Assembly: GCA_000341795.1 (NCBI GenBank)
Contig: AODO01000063.1
Coordinates: forward strand, 1 to 64,000
Direction: 5' to 3'
Length of the DNA: 64,000 nucleotides
Origin: Rhodococcus triatomae BKS 15-14
GTDB taxonomy: Bacteria; Actinomycetota; Actinomycetes; Mycobacteriales; Mycobacteriaceae
Shown: positions 7,681 to 16,934 of the stretch, in pieces
Numbering within the stretch: position 1 is the stretch's first letter
How the letters are laid out: every line of letters starts with the position of its first letter
Made by a program: the position numbers and the translations under genes
Notes under the pieces: generated by a model
Told to the model about the DNA's origin: nothing
Databases searched by the model: none
The model's input: only the letters and a program-made list of their open reading frames with translations

Positions 7681-8832
7681 CTACACCCGCGACGGCTGAA
7701 CGTTGATCCGCGACAGATCGTGGTCGTAGTGCTCGAGCAGCAGCGGATCCATCACGCGTCGCCACAGGGGCGGCACGAAGGCGAGAACGATCAGTACCGC
7801 GTAGCCGGCGGGCAGCTGCGGAGCGTTCGGCATCGACCGGAGGGTCTGGTAGCGGCGCATCGGATTGGCGTGATGGTCGCTGTGCCGTTGCAAGTGGTAG
7901 AGGAACACGTTGCTGACGACGTGATCGCTGTTCCAGCTGTGCTCGGGGGCGACGCGTTCGTACCGTCCGTCGGGCCGCTTACCCCGGAGCAGCCCGTAGT
8001 GCTCGAGGTAGTTCGCGGCTTCGAGGAACGTGAATCCGAGGATCGCCTGCACGACGAGCCACGGCGCGACGGACCAACCGAACGCGGCCACGAGAACGGC
8101 GAACAGCACGACGCTCAGCGCCCAGGCGTTCAGCACCTCGTTGCGGACGCTCCACGTACGCGCGCCGCGTCTACGCAGCCGCGCCCGCTCGTGCACCCAC
8201 GCGGAACGCACGCCGCCGATCACCGATCGCGGCAGGAAGGCCCAGAACGACTCGCCGTAGCGCGCGGTCGCGGGGTCGTCGGGGGTGGCGACCCGCAGAT
8301 GGTGTCCGTGATTGTGTTCGACGTAGAAGTGACCGTAGAACGATTGCGCGAGCGCGATCTTCGCGAGCCACCGCTCGTGGGTGGGCCGCTTGTGGCCGAG
8401 TTCGTGCGCCGCGTTGATCCCGACCCCGGCGACGACGCCGACGGTTGCGGCCATCGCGAAACGTTCGGGCCATCCCATGGGGGCCGTGGTCCACACGTAG
8501 CAGGCGAAGACGAGGCCGGCGTACTGCAGAGGCAGGAACAGGTAGGTGCACCAGCGGTAGTAGCGGTCGGATTCGAGTGCGGCCATCGCCTGTTCCGGCG
8601 GGTTGGACTTGTCGACGCCGGCGACGAGGTCGATCAGTGGGACGACACCGACGAGCAGGAGCGCACCTGCCGCCCAGAACAATCCGAGGTGGAACCGGTC
8701 CACGAGCAGCCATCCGATGAACGGACTCAGCGGTACCAGCAATCCCAGTAGCCAGTAGTAGCGCCGCGGATCCTTCCAGCGGATCGCGGACGCCGCCGGT
8801 GCTCGTCCCCCGGCGCGCGAACAGAACGCCAC
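7681..8832 (-). CDS. alkB: Alkane 1-monooxygenase (AlkB)
   Basis: A 383-residue integral-membrane diiron hydroxylase that adds oxygen to the terminal carbon of medium or long n-alkanes using rubredoxin-delivered electrons. Six to eight hydrophobic helices are visible. All histidine motifs of the family are intact: HELGHK at 143-148, EHNHGHH at 172-178, LQRHSDHH at 314-321, and NYLEHYGL at about 274. The start is a GTG with GGAG upstream. No rubredoxin, rubredoxin reductase or TetR gene adjoins it, unlike classic Rhodococcus alkB1/alkB2 clusters, so it is of the stand-alone type and needs rubredoxin from elsewhere. It follows the carotenoid oxygenase gene by 97 bases on the same strand. Confidence 0.93.
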   Translation of the reverse strand: MAFCSRAGGRAPAASAIRWKDPRRYYWLLGLLVPLSPFIGWLLVDRFHLGLFWAAGALLLVGVVPLIDLVAGVDKSNPPEQAMAALESDRYYRWCTYLFLPLQYAGLVFACYVWTTAPMGWPERFAMAATVGVVAGVGINAAHELGHKRPTHERWLAKIALAQSFYGHFYVEHNHGHHLRVATPDDPATARYGESFWAFLPRSVIGGVRSAWVHERARLRRRGARTWSVRNEVLNAWALSVVLFAVLVAAFGWSVAPWLVVQAILGFTFLEAANYLEHYGLLRGKRPDGRYERVAPEHSWNSDHVVSNVFLYHLQRHSDHHANPMRRYQTLRSMPNAPQLPAGYAVLIVLAFVPPLWRRVMDPLLLEHYDHDLSRINVQPSRV

Positions 8833-8929
8833 GTCTCTACTCCATCCCCCCGGTGACCCCCGTCAGCGAAAAAAGTACCGCTAAGTATCGCCGTAGGGTC
8901 AAACACCTATCCAGGGGATGTAGCCCGGA

Positions 8930-10327
8930 TCACACCGGCAACCAGGCTCCGTGTAACCCGGAGGGGACGCGGGTCGGGAGCTGCACCCGAGCGAGCGGGC
9001 CGGAGGCCGGGTCGGCCGCGGGGAGGAGCACGAACCACGAGGTCAGGTCGGCGCGGTCGGTGCCGATCATCCCCCAGTAGTCGCCATCGGCGCCGTGGAT
9101 GTACTGGGGCTCACCGACGGCCAGCGAGCCGGGATCCCAGTGGGTCTCGGTTCCCGCGTCCGGATCGAAGAACCACAGCGAGTCCCAACCGTCCGAGCCG
9201 CGGCCGAGTTTGCCGACGGTCGCGACAGATCCGGCGGACCGGGTGAGGGTGCGGTCGTCGACGCGGGGGAACTCGACGTCGCGGTCGAACACGGTCTGTC
9301 GGTCGACGGTGCCGTTCTCGGGGTCGATGGTGGCGCGAACCAGACCACCGGTGGCCGGGGTGTCGCCATGGGCGAAACCACCGGGGTACGTCCACTGCGC
9401 GTAGTCGACCTGGACGCGGCCGTCCGGGAGATCGCGGGCACCCGCGAAATGCCACACCCAGAAGGCGTCACAACTCGCCCACCGCACCGGCCCGCCGTCC
9501 CGGGGTATCAGCGCTACGCGGGTTCCGTCGCCCGGGCGCCAGTCGAGGAGCGAGCCGCCGGTGAGCATCGCCGCGATGTCGAACGCGAGAGGGCACAGCA
9601 CGAGGACGACGTAGCGGTCGGTGAGGGCCATGTCGTGGATCATCAGCGGGACGTCGACGCCGTCGACCGGCTGCGGCGGCCGCACCGTGGTTCCGTCTTC
9701 GCCGACCACCGCCCAGGTCAGGTAGGGCGCCTCGAGCATGTAGTTGAAGAGGACGAGTTCACCCGTCCGAGGATCGAGCTTCGGATGCGCGGTGCTGCCG
9801 ACCGCCATCGCGCCGTCGCAGGTCTCGCGACCGAGCGTCGACAGGTCGGCGGGGTCGAGGCGGTACGGCGGAGCACTCTCAGCCATCGCCAGGAGACGTC
9901 CCCCGTGCCGGACGATGTTGATGTCGGGGAGATCGCGGCTCGTTCCGGCGAGCGCGGGCCCGACTTCGTCGGCACTCGGCGTGTAGAGGTCGGTGACCCC
10001 ACCCCAGATGACGTGACCTGCGCGTTCCTCGGCTTCGACCATGGGTGTCCGCACGAAGCGGTTCGTGTAGCGAGCGTGCCCGTCGGCGATCTCCACGCGG
10101 TGCACCATGCCGTCGCCGTCGAGCGGGTACACGTACCGCCCGATCGGGTCGAACCGGGGGTTGGGGCCGTTGCGCAGGTAGGCGCCGCGCAGGTCGGCGG
10201 GGATCTCGCCGATCACCCGGAGGTCGTGTACGTCGACCTCCTCGCGCTGCGGGGCGAACAGCCCTGTGAGGTGCTTGTGGTGCGCCATGTCGACGGGTGC
10301 TGGACGGGGGATGCCGGGTGCGCTCAT
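8930..10327 (-). CDS. Carotenoid/apocarotenoid cleavage dioxygenase
   Basis: A 465-residue member of the RPE65/carotenoid-oxygenase family, seven-bladed propellers with one Fe(II) held by four histidines. All four appear in the usual order: STAHPK, MIHDMALT, VWHFAG and, at the C-terminus, GLHGAWLP. The N-terminal YLRNGPNPRF and GDGMVHRVEI motifs are also typical. Family members cleave carotenoids or stilbene-type double bonds; the substrate cannot be assigned. The ATG at 10327 has GGAAG at a reasonable distance. It lies upstream of alkB on the same strand, possibly co-transcribed, and is divergent from the aminotransferase gene. Confidence 0.9.
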   Translation of the reverse strand: MSAPGIPRPAPVDMAHHKHLTGLFAPQREEVDVHDLRVIGEIPADLRGAYLRNGPNPRFDPIGRYVYPLDGDGMVHRVEIADGHARYTNRFVRTPMVEAEERAGHVIWGGVTDLYTPSADEVGPALAGTSRDLPDINIVRHGGRLLAMAESAPPYRLDPADLSTLGRETCDGAMAVGSTAHPKLDPRTGELVLFNYMLEAPYLTWAVVGEDGTTVRPPQPVDGVDVPLMIHDMALTDRYVVLVLCPLAFDIAAMLTGGSLLDWRPGDGTRVALIPRDGGPVRWASCDAFWVWHFAGARDLPDGRVQVDYAQWTYPGGFAHGDTPATGGLVRATIDPENGTVDRQTVFDRDVEFPRVDDRTLTRSAGSVATVGKLGRGSDGWDSLWFFDPDAGTETHWDPGSLAVGEPQYIHGADGDYWGMIGTDRADLTSWFVLLPAADPASGPLARVQLPTRVPSGLHGAWLPV

Positions 10328-10577
10328 GGGATGCCGCTTCCGTGTGGGCCGGTGTGATGTGCGACGCACCGTCCAGGATCCTCCAACTGCACGCCGTCGT
10401 CTCCCCGAGCGTCCGACCGCGAGCCGCCGTCGGCGCACTTTCCCGCACCCCGAACGGATTTCCGCGTACTCGTCCCGTGCACACGTGCCGGTACCTGTGC
10501 AAATGCCCAGCGCACCCGCACCGCACCGGACAGTCCCCGCCAGTAAATCGCTTTACCTGCAGTGGCACCATGGACGG

Positions 10578-11834
10578 GTGACCGCCTCGGAACCCTCCCA
10601 CCACACCCATGTACAGCCGCGCGTCCTGACCCAGTCCGCGAAGCTGCAGAACGTGCTGTACGAGATCCGGGGTCCGGTACACGCGCACGCCGCCCGGCTG
10701 GAGTCCGAGGGCCATCGGATCCTCAAGCTCAACATCGGCAACCCGGCACCGTTCGGCTTCGAGGCGCCGGACGTGATCATGCGGGACATGATCGCCGCAC
10801 TGCCGACCGCGCAGGGGTACTCGGAATCGAAGGGCATCCTCTCGGCCCGCCGCGCGATCGTCACCCGCTACGAACTGATCCCGGGCTTCCCCGACCTGGA
10901 CGTCGACGACGTCTACCTCGGCAACGGCGTGTCGGAACTGATCACGATGACGATGCAGGCGCTGCTCGACAACGGCGACGAGGTGCTGATCCCGGCGCCG
11001 GACTACCCGCTGTGGACGGCGACGACGAGCCTCGCGGGCGGCACCCCGGTCCACTACCTGTGCGACGAGGCGAACGACTGGAACCCCGACATCGCCGACA
11101 TCGAGTCGAAGATCACGCCCCGCACCAAGGCGATCGTGGTCATCAACCCGAACAATCCGACGGGGGCGGTGTACTCGGAGGAGGTGCTGGCGCAGATCGT
11201 GGCGCTGGCGCGCCGGCACCGGCTGCTGCTGCTCGCGGACGAGATCTACGACAAGATCCTCTACGACGACGCGAAGCACATCTCGCTGGCCTCGCTGGCC
11301 CCGGATCTGCTCTGCCTGACGTTCAACGGGCTGTCGAAGGCGTACCGGGTGGCCGGCTACCGCTCGGGGTGGGTGGCGATCACCGGCCCGAAGGAGCACG
11401 CGTCGAGCTTCCTCGAGGGTCTCGACCTGCTGGCGTCGATGCGCCTGTGTCCGAACGTCCCGGCTCAGCACGCCATCCAGGTGGCGCTGGGTGGTTATCA
11501 GAGCATCGAGGACCTGATCCTTCCCGGCGGTCGGTTGCTGGAGCAGCGCGACGTGGCGTGGGAGCGTCTCAACACGATCCCCGGTGTGTCGTGCGTGAAG
11601 CCGCGGGGAGCGCTGTACGCGTTCCCGAAGCTGGATCCGAACGTCCACGAGATCCACGACGACGAGAAGCTGGTGCAGGACCTCCTGCTCCAGGAGAAGA
11701 TTCTCGTGGTGCAGGGCACCGGCTTCAACTGGCCGAATCATGATCATCTTCGAATCGTGACGCTGCCGTGGGCGCGTGACCTCGCCGTCGCCATCGAACG
11801 GTTCGGCAACTTCCTGGCGAGCTACAGCCAGTAG
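10578..11834 (+). CDS. PLP-dependent aminotransferase, AspC/AlaA-like
   Basis: A 418-residue fold-type I aminotransferase of the subgroup of E. coli alanine aminotransferase AlaA and Mtb Rv0337c (annotated aspC). Visible motifs: substrate-side NIGNPAPFGFEAP, NPNNPTGAVYS, and the PLP-lysine region TFNGLSKAYRVAGYRSGW. The predicted reaction is alanine or aspartate plus 2-oxoglutarate transamination. The GTG start was chosen because homologous sequence begins at once (QSAKLQNVLYEIRGPV); longer in-frame extensions run into the divergent promoter. In M. tuberculosis this gene adjoins the etfD homologue; here three genes lie between them. Confidence 0.88.
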   Translation: MTASEPSHHTHVQPRVLTQSAKLQNVLYEIRGPVHAHAARLESEGHRILKLNIGNPAPFGFEAPDVIMRDMIAALPTAQGYSESKGILSARRAIVTRYELIPGFPDLDVDDVYLGNGVSELITMTMQALLDNGDEVLIPAPDYPLWTATTSLAGGTPVHYLCDEANDWNPDIADIESKITPRTKAIVVINPNNPTGAVYSEEVLAQIVALARRHRLLLLADEIYDKILYDDAKHISLASLAPDLLCLTFNGLSKAYRVAGYRSGWVAITGPKEHASSFLEGLDLLASMRLCPNVPAQHAIQVALGGYQSIEDLILPGGRLLEQRDVAWERLNTIPGVSCVKPRGALYAFPKLDPNVHEIHDDEKLVQDLLLQEKILVVQGTGFNWPNHDHLRIVTLPWARDLAVAIERFGNFLASYSQ

Positions 11835-11940
11835 CCGTACCGCGCGCCGGTAACGCACCGGACTCGCCTCCCTGCGAACAGTGGGGAGCGATCGTAGGGT
11901 TGGGCCAGACTCTGCCCCTACGGCGTTCGGAGTTCCGCGC

Positions 11941-13884
11941 ATGAGAGTTCGACTGGTCCCCCGGGTTCTGGCCGCGGGGGTTGCCGCCGCGATACTGACC
12001 GCCGTCCCCGCGGCCGCGCACGCCGCTCCGCTGCGGCAGGACGGGTCACTGCCGCTCCCGACCGTGGGCGTCGGTGGCTCGCTGTCGTTCTCGGGACGGA
12101 CGTCCGAGGTGTCTCTCCAGATTCCGGTGCCGCAGAACCTGTCTCCGGTCGCGTTGCGCGGCACCGTCCAGGTCCCGGCGGGCGCGGGCCGGGGCTGGAT
12201 CGACGTCGAGTCGGACGGCCGCATCCTCGGTCGCGTCGAGGTGCCCGCCGGGGCGCCGACGGCGCCGGTCACGCTCCCCCTCGCCGGAGCGACGGTCGTG
12301 GGCAACACGGCCCGCGTCACGCTGCGCTCGTACCTGCTGCCGGTCGACGACCAGTGGTGCGCCGAGGACTGGTCGGACGGCCAGCTGCGCATCGTCGACG
12401 GCACGGTCGACTACACCGGAGACGAGGCACAGCCGGGCGTGATCGCCGACTTCCTGCCGCCGGTCCTGACCCGACTGTCGATCTACGTGCCCCCGGAGCC
12501 GAGTTCCACCGAGACGGCCGCAGCGCTCGAGTTCGGTGCGTCGATCACCGCCCGCTACGCGAATCAGGGCACGCCCGTGGACCTTCGGCCGCTCCCGGCC
12601 GGCCAGAGCCTGCCGAACGACCCGGTCGGACAGCTGGAACGCCAGGTGGTGATCACCGACTCCGACGTCAACTCCACCACACTGAACACCTCACCCGCCG
12701 GGGTGCCCGTGCTGACGCTCGCCGGCCAGGGGGACGGCCTCCTGAACCAGACGCGACTGTTGACGAGCAACCTGTCACAGATCACGGTCGCCACGGAGGC
12801 GACCGCGGGTGCGCTCGCCGCGGCACCGGGGATCGCTCCCTCCCTGACGACGCTCGGCGACCTCGGCGCCAGCCAGCTCACGGCGACCTCGACGGGCCGG
12901 GTGCAGGTGCGGATGGGCATCGACCAGACCCGGCTCGGCCATCCGGTCGGGCCTGTCGAGGTGCACCTGATCGGCAACTACACGCCCCTGCCGAGCACCC
13001 AGAACGGTCAGATCACGGTGACCGTCGGGGACACGACGCTGGACCGGTGGCCGGTCGACGCCGACGGCAGGATCGACCGGTGGGTGACGATTCCGCCGGA
13101 GCTGATGTCGCGTTACACCGAACTGGCCGTGACGCTGCAGGTGTCCGGTGCGATGGAATGCGGAAGCACGCAGGCGGTCACCCTGAGCCTCGATCCCGCA
13201 GGCGCGGTCCGCAGCGAGGAGTCGGTCCCGCCGCAGCCGGACGGATTCCAGGCTCTGCCGCAGGCGCTGATGCCGACGGCCGTCGTCGGCCTGCAGGACG
13301 GCACGTTCGACGACGCGCGGCGCGCCATGCAGATCGTGACAGGACTCCAGGGGCTGACCGTGACACCGTTCCGGCCGGAGCTGACCGACTTCGACGACGC
13401 GGTGAACTCCGACAGTCCGGCGATTCTCGTCGCCGCGAACGGTGATCTGCCGGAGTCGGTTCCGCTGCCGTTGCAGGTCACCGGCGACGACACCGTCGAA
13501 CTCGTGGACCTCACCGGCGACGCCGCGACGCAGACCGTCGACGTTCCCGGCCTGCAGTTCGGTTCGCTGCAGGCGGCCTGGGACGACGGCCACGACCGGA
13601 TGCTCGTGGTCGCGACGTCCACCGGGGTGCCGCAGAGCGTCGACAGGATCCTCGACTGGCTGTCGGCGGACCGGAACCGCTGGTCGACACTCACCGGTGA
13701 CGCGCTGTTCCAGACCGGCGACCGCGACCCGGTCACGGTCGCGGCACCGCAGGAGGTCGCCGACACCGACGGCACCACCGGCGTGGTCCGGGGCGTGCTC
13801 CTCGCCGGCGGGATCCTGCTGCTCGTCGGGGTGGTCGCCGCGGTGGTCGTGCTGATCCGGTCCAGGCGCCCGTCGGACTCCTGA
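11941..13884 (+). CDS. BcsB-like exopolysaccharide-synthase partner, membrane anchored
   Basis: 647 residues with a signal peptide (MRVRLVPRVLAAGVAAAILTA, cleavage near AHAAP), a long extracytoplasmic beta-rich region and one C-terminal transmembrane helix (GVLLAGGILLLVGVVAAVVVLI) followed by basic residues. The layout and stretches such as LPLPTVGVGGSLSFSG, DDQWCAEDWSDGQL and GSLQAAWDDGHDRMLVVATS match BcsB-type subunits that guide a nascent glucan away from a BcsA synthase. It is the first gene of a tightly packed operon whose third gene is a BcsA-like GT2 enzyme. Cellulose is one possible product; another beta-glycan cannot be excluded. Confidence 0.75.
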   Translation: MRVRLVPRVLAAGVAAAILTAVPAAAHAAPLRQDGSLPLPTVGVGGSLSFSGRTSEVSLQIPVPQNLSPVALRGTVQVPAGAGRGWIDVESDGRILGRVEVPAGAPTAPVTLPLAGATVVGNTARVTLRSYLLPVDDQWCAEDWSDGQLRIVDGTVDYTGDEAQPGVIADFLPPVLTRLSIYVPPEPSSTETAAALEFGASITARYANQGTPVDLRPLPAGQSLPNDPVGQLERQVVITDSDVNSTTLNTSPAGVPVLTLAGQGDGLLNQTRLLTSNLSQITVATEATAGALAAAPGIAPSLTTLGDLGASQLTATSTGRVQVRMGIDQTRLGHPVGPVEVHLIGNYTPLPSTQNGQITVTVGDTTLDRWPVDADGRIDRWVTIPPELMSRYTELAVTLQVSGAMECGSTQAVTLSLDPAGAVRSEESVPPQPDGFQALPQALMPTAVVGLQDGTFDDARRAMQIVTGLQGLTVTPFRPELTDFDDAVNSDSPAILVAANGDLPESVPLPLQVTGDDTVELVDLTGDAATQTVDVPGLQFGSLQAAWDDGHDRMLVVATSTGVPQSVDRILDWLSADRNRWSTLTGDALFQTGDRDPVTVAAPQEVADTDGTTGVVRGVLLAGGILLLVGVVAAVVVLIRSRRPSDS

Positions 13885-13896
13885 GCCGAGCGTGCG

Positions 13897-15399
13897 ATGA
13901 CGACCGCGCAATCTCCTCCCCCGCCGACCGCGGAGCGGCGTGAGAACCCACACGTCCTGCGGCACCTCGTCTTCCGGTTCGCGCTGATCGCGGTGCTGAC
14001 GACCGTGGCGTTCTGGGAGTCGCTCACCCGCACGACCCTCGACCAGCTGCCGGGAGGCCTGTTCGGGTATCTGCTGCTGATTCCGCTGGTCGTGCTGGCG
14101 ATGGCGATCGGGATCACCCGCCGCAGGCACGACGAACTGCCGATCCACGATCGCGAGGTCGACGTCATCGTCGGCGGCATCGCGCTCGCGATGGCGGTGG
14201 CAACCTACACCCTGCTCGTGCCCCGCTACCGGGACACCTTCTTCCTGCTGCGAACCGACCTGTTCGCGATGATCCTGTTCCTGTTCGGGGCGTGTGTGCT
14301 CCTGTTCGGCCTGCGGCCGGCCGGTCGCTTCTGGCCGGTCTGGCTGCTGCTGCTCGTCGTCAATCCGCTCGGCTACCGGGTGCTCGTCATCTGGGGTGGC
14401 GGCACGTGGCTGTCGGTGTCGCTGGTGTCGACGGTGCTGATCGCCATCGCGATCGGGATCGCGGTCGCGAGGACCGACCGGCTCGGATGGATCGGGTTCT
14501 CGTCGGTCATCGTGCTGTCGGTCGCGTTGCTCGGCGTGCAGTTGGTGGTCGGGTGGCCGGAACTGCTCGGCCCGCTGTCCGCACGGCTGGCCCCGGTGAC
14601 CGCGGGCGCGATCGTCGCATTCACCATGCTGGGGCTGTCGGTGCGACGGCGCGATCCCAACTTCCATCTGCGGCCCACCCGCCCCTCCCCGGTCACCCGG
14701 CCCTGGAAGGCCGCACTGCTGGCGACTGCCGCCGCCGGGGCGATCACCGCGGCGTCCCTGCCGAGCGAGTTGTACATCCCGATCGGGGAGGGCCCGCCGT
14801 TGACGAGGGCCGCCGGGCTGGAGGTTCCGGCCGGCTGGACGCAGACCCGGTTCGAACGCACCGACTGGGCGCAGCGGTACTTCGGACCGGACGCGACCAT
14901 CGTGCGGCAGACGTGGACCGCGGACGAGGTGAACCCGGCCTGGGACGACAAGGGGCGCAAGCGCACGGTTGTCGTCGACTCGTTGCTGAGCCACGAGCCG
15001 GAGTCGTTGAACATCTATCCCGGCGAGACGCTGTACTCGACGATCAGCGGGCGACGGTCTCCGTCGGTCCACGTCGACCTCGGCCACGGCATCACCGGTC
15101 TGGTGTACACGATCGTGGACCAGGACAAATTCCTCACCTGGACGAAGCTGAACTTCGAGTGGACCCGCGGCGACGGCATCGTGCAGGTGGTCAATCTGAT
15201 ATCGGTCGACAACCACGAACCCGACGCCCAGTTCCCGGAGCTCGACCCGGAGGCGGTGTCGGTGGTGTCGCAGTCGGTCAACGTGCTGTTGCGCGGCAAC
15301 GCCGTCGAGGAGGACCAGAATCCCGAGTACAAGGACGCCGACATGCTGACGACGTTGGGGCGCGACACGGTCGCACGTCAGTGGGAGGTCGCCGCATGA
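13897..15399 (+). CDS. Polytopic membrane protein with extracytoplasmic C-terminal domain, unknown
   Basis: 500 residues. About eight or nine transmembrane helices occupy residues 20-250 and one more near 270; a soluble domain of some 220 residues follows (from GLEVPAGWTQTRFERTDWAQRYF onward). The topology recalls exosortase/EpsI-type proteins, but I do not see the catalytic Cys-Arg-His motifs of exosortases, so I leave it unassigned. It starts 12 bases after the BcsB-like gene and its stop overlaps the synthase start (ATGA), so it is almost certainly a working part of the polysaccharide machine, perhaps in acyl modification or secretion. Confidence 0.6.
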   Translation: MTTAQSPPPPTAERRENPHVLRHLVFRFALIAVLTTVAFWESLTRTTLDQLPGGLFGYLLLIPLVVLAMAIGITRRRHDELPIHDREVDVIVGGIALAMAVATYTLLVPRYRDTFFLLRTDLFAMILFLFGACVLLFGLRPAGRFWPVWLLLLVVNPLGYRVLVIWGGGTWLSVSLVSTVLIAIAIGIAVARTDRLGWIGFSSVIVLSVALLGVQLVVGWPELLGPLSARLAPVTAGAIVAFTMLGLSVRRRDPNFHLRPTRPSPVTRPWKAALLATAAAGAITAASLPSELYIPIGEGPPLTRAAGLEVPAGWTQTRFERTDWAQRYFGPDATIVRQTWTADEVNPAWDDKGRKRTVVVDSLLSHEPESLNIYPGETLYSTISGRRSPSVHVDLGHGITGLVYTIVDQDKFLTWTKLNFEWTRGDGIVQVVNLISVDNHEPDAQFPELDPEAVSVVSQSVNVLLRGNAVEEDQNPEYKDADMLTTLGRDTVARQWEVAA

Positions 15400-16934
15400 C
15401 CGCGCCCGAGCCACCCCGACCCACATCGCCGGCCCCCGGCTCGGGCACACCGCCGGCCCCCGGCAGCGAGACCGCGGAGTTCCGCGAGTACGCGCTTCAC
15501 GATGCGGTGCACGGGCTTCGGGAGCGTGACCCGGACGCGTCGGCGTCGGTGGCGTTCGTGCCGTGGCAGCGCAACCTCCTGATCGCGCAGGTCGTGGTGT
15601 TCCTGTTCTTCCTGTTCGTCACGCCACTCGGGACCCTCACGGTCGTCACCGGGATCTGCACCATCGCCTACGTCCTCACTCTCGGCGACCGGCTCGTCAT
15701 CTTCCGGAAGGGGCTGGCGGCGGACGCGATCATCCGCGTCGGCGACGACGAGGCGCGCGCGATCCCGGACGAGGACCTGCCGGCGTACACGGTGCTCGTT
15801 CCGGCCTACCACGAGCCGGAGGTGATCGGACAGCTGATCAATTCGGTTGCAGCACTGGACTATCCCCGGGACAAGTTGCAGGTCCTGCTCCTCCTGGAGG
15901 AGGACGACGACGTCACGATCGAGGCGGCCGCCGCGGCGGGCGTACACGGTTCGGTCACTGTACTGCTCGTTCCCGAGTCGCAGCCCCGCACGAAGCCGAA
16001 GGCCTGCAACTACGGACTGCACTTCGCGACCGGCGACATCATCACCATCTACGACGCCGAGGACCTGCCCGAGCCGCTGCAGTTGCGCAGGGTCGCGGCC
16101 ACGTTCGCGAGGCTCGACGACCGGGTGGCCTGTGTGCAGGCGAAACTGGCCTATCGCAACGGTTTGCAGAACCTGCTCACCGGATGGTTCACCGTGGAGT
16201 ACGGGGTGTGGTTCAGCTACCTGCTCCCCGGACTGATGCGGTTGAAGGCTCCGATCCCGCTCGGCGGCACCTCGAATCACCTGAGGAAGGTCGTTCTCGA
16301 CGACATCGGTGCGTGGGATCCGTTCAACGTCACCGAGGACTCCGACCTCGGGGTCAGGATCGCGGCGAACGGCTACACCACCGCGGTGCTGGAGTCGACC
16401 ACCCTGGAAGAGGCGAACAGCGACCCCATCAACTGGATCCGGCAGCGGTCGCGCTGGTACAAGGGCTACCTGCAGACCTGGCTGGTGCACACCCGGCACC
16501 CGGTCCGGTTGTGGCGGCAGATCGGCGCGTGGCCGTTCGTCCGGTTCACCCTGCTGCTGGCGGGTACCCCACTGATCGCGTGCCTGAACATGGTGTTCTG
16601 GTTCATCACCATCGCGTGGATCCTCGGGCAGCCCATCGCCATCGGGTCGATCTTCCCGCCGACCATCTACTATCCGGCGCTGGTCTGCCTGGTGTTCGGC
16701 AACGCCGCGACCATCTACATGAATCTCGTCGGCGCCCGCGAGACGGGCACGCCGCGCCTGCTGCTTCCGTGCCTGCTGGTGCCGATCTACTGGCTGTTGA
16801 TGAGCATCGCCGCGATCAAGGGCGTGTGGCAGCTGTTGTTCCGGCCGTCGTACTGGGAGAAGACGTTCCACGGTCTCGACAGCGGCGCCGTCGACGACCA
16901 CGACACGCACGCTCCGACGGGCGGCACGCCATGA
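15396..16934 (+). CDS. BcsA-like family 2 processive glycosyltransferase
   Basis: A 512-residue membrane glycosyltransferase. Two N-terminal helices, a cytoplasmic GT-A domain and four C-terminal helices are visible. Catalytic signatures: VPAYHEPEV at the start of the GT domain, DAED (the DxD equivalent), TEDSDLG (catalytic base) and QRSRW, the Q(Q/R)xRW polymer-binding motif of processive beta-glycan synthases. No PilZ domain follows, so c-di-GMP control through the synthase itself is not expected. Translationally coupled on both sides (ATGA overlaps). Probably polymerises a UDP- or GDP-sugar; the UDP-glucose dehydrogenase gene 7 kb away may or may not be relevant. Confidence 0.85.
   Translation: MTAPEPPRPTSPAPGSGTPPAPGSETAEFREYALHDAVHGLRERDPDASASVAFVPWQRNLLIAQVVVFLFFLFVTPLGTLTVVTGICTIAYVLTLGDRLVIFRKGLAADAIIRVGDDEARAIPDEDLPAYTVLVPAYHEPEVIGQLINSVAALDYPRDKLQVLLLLEEDDDVTIEAAAAAGVHGSVTVLLVPESQPRTKPKACNYGLHFATGDIITIYDAEDLPEPLQLRRVAATFARLDDRVACVQAKLAYRNGLQNLLTGWFTVEYGVWFSYLLPGLMRLKAPIPLGGTSNHLRKVVLDDIGAWDPFNVTEDSDLGVRIAANGYTTAVLESTTLEEANSDPINWIRQRSRWYKGYLQTWLVHTRHPVRLWRQIGAWPFVRFTLLLAGTPLIACLNMVFWFITIAWILGQPIAIGSIFPPTIYYPALVCLVFGNAATIYMNLVGARETGTPRLLLPCLLVPIYWLLMSIAAIKGVWQLLFRPSYWEKTFHGLDSGAVDDHDTHAPTGGTP

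Noticed and set aside
13897..15399. Calling this protein an exosortase
   Set aside because: The topology is similar, but the Cys/Arg/His catalytic motifs expected of exosortases are not visible.
9879..15450. Very long reverse-strand frames (841 and 891 residues)
   Set aside because: They overlap recognisable forward genes (aminotransferase, BcsB-like, membrane protein) and show antisense-type composition only.
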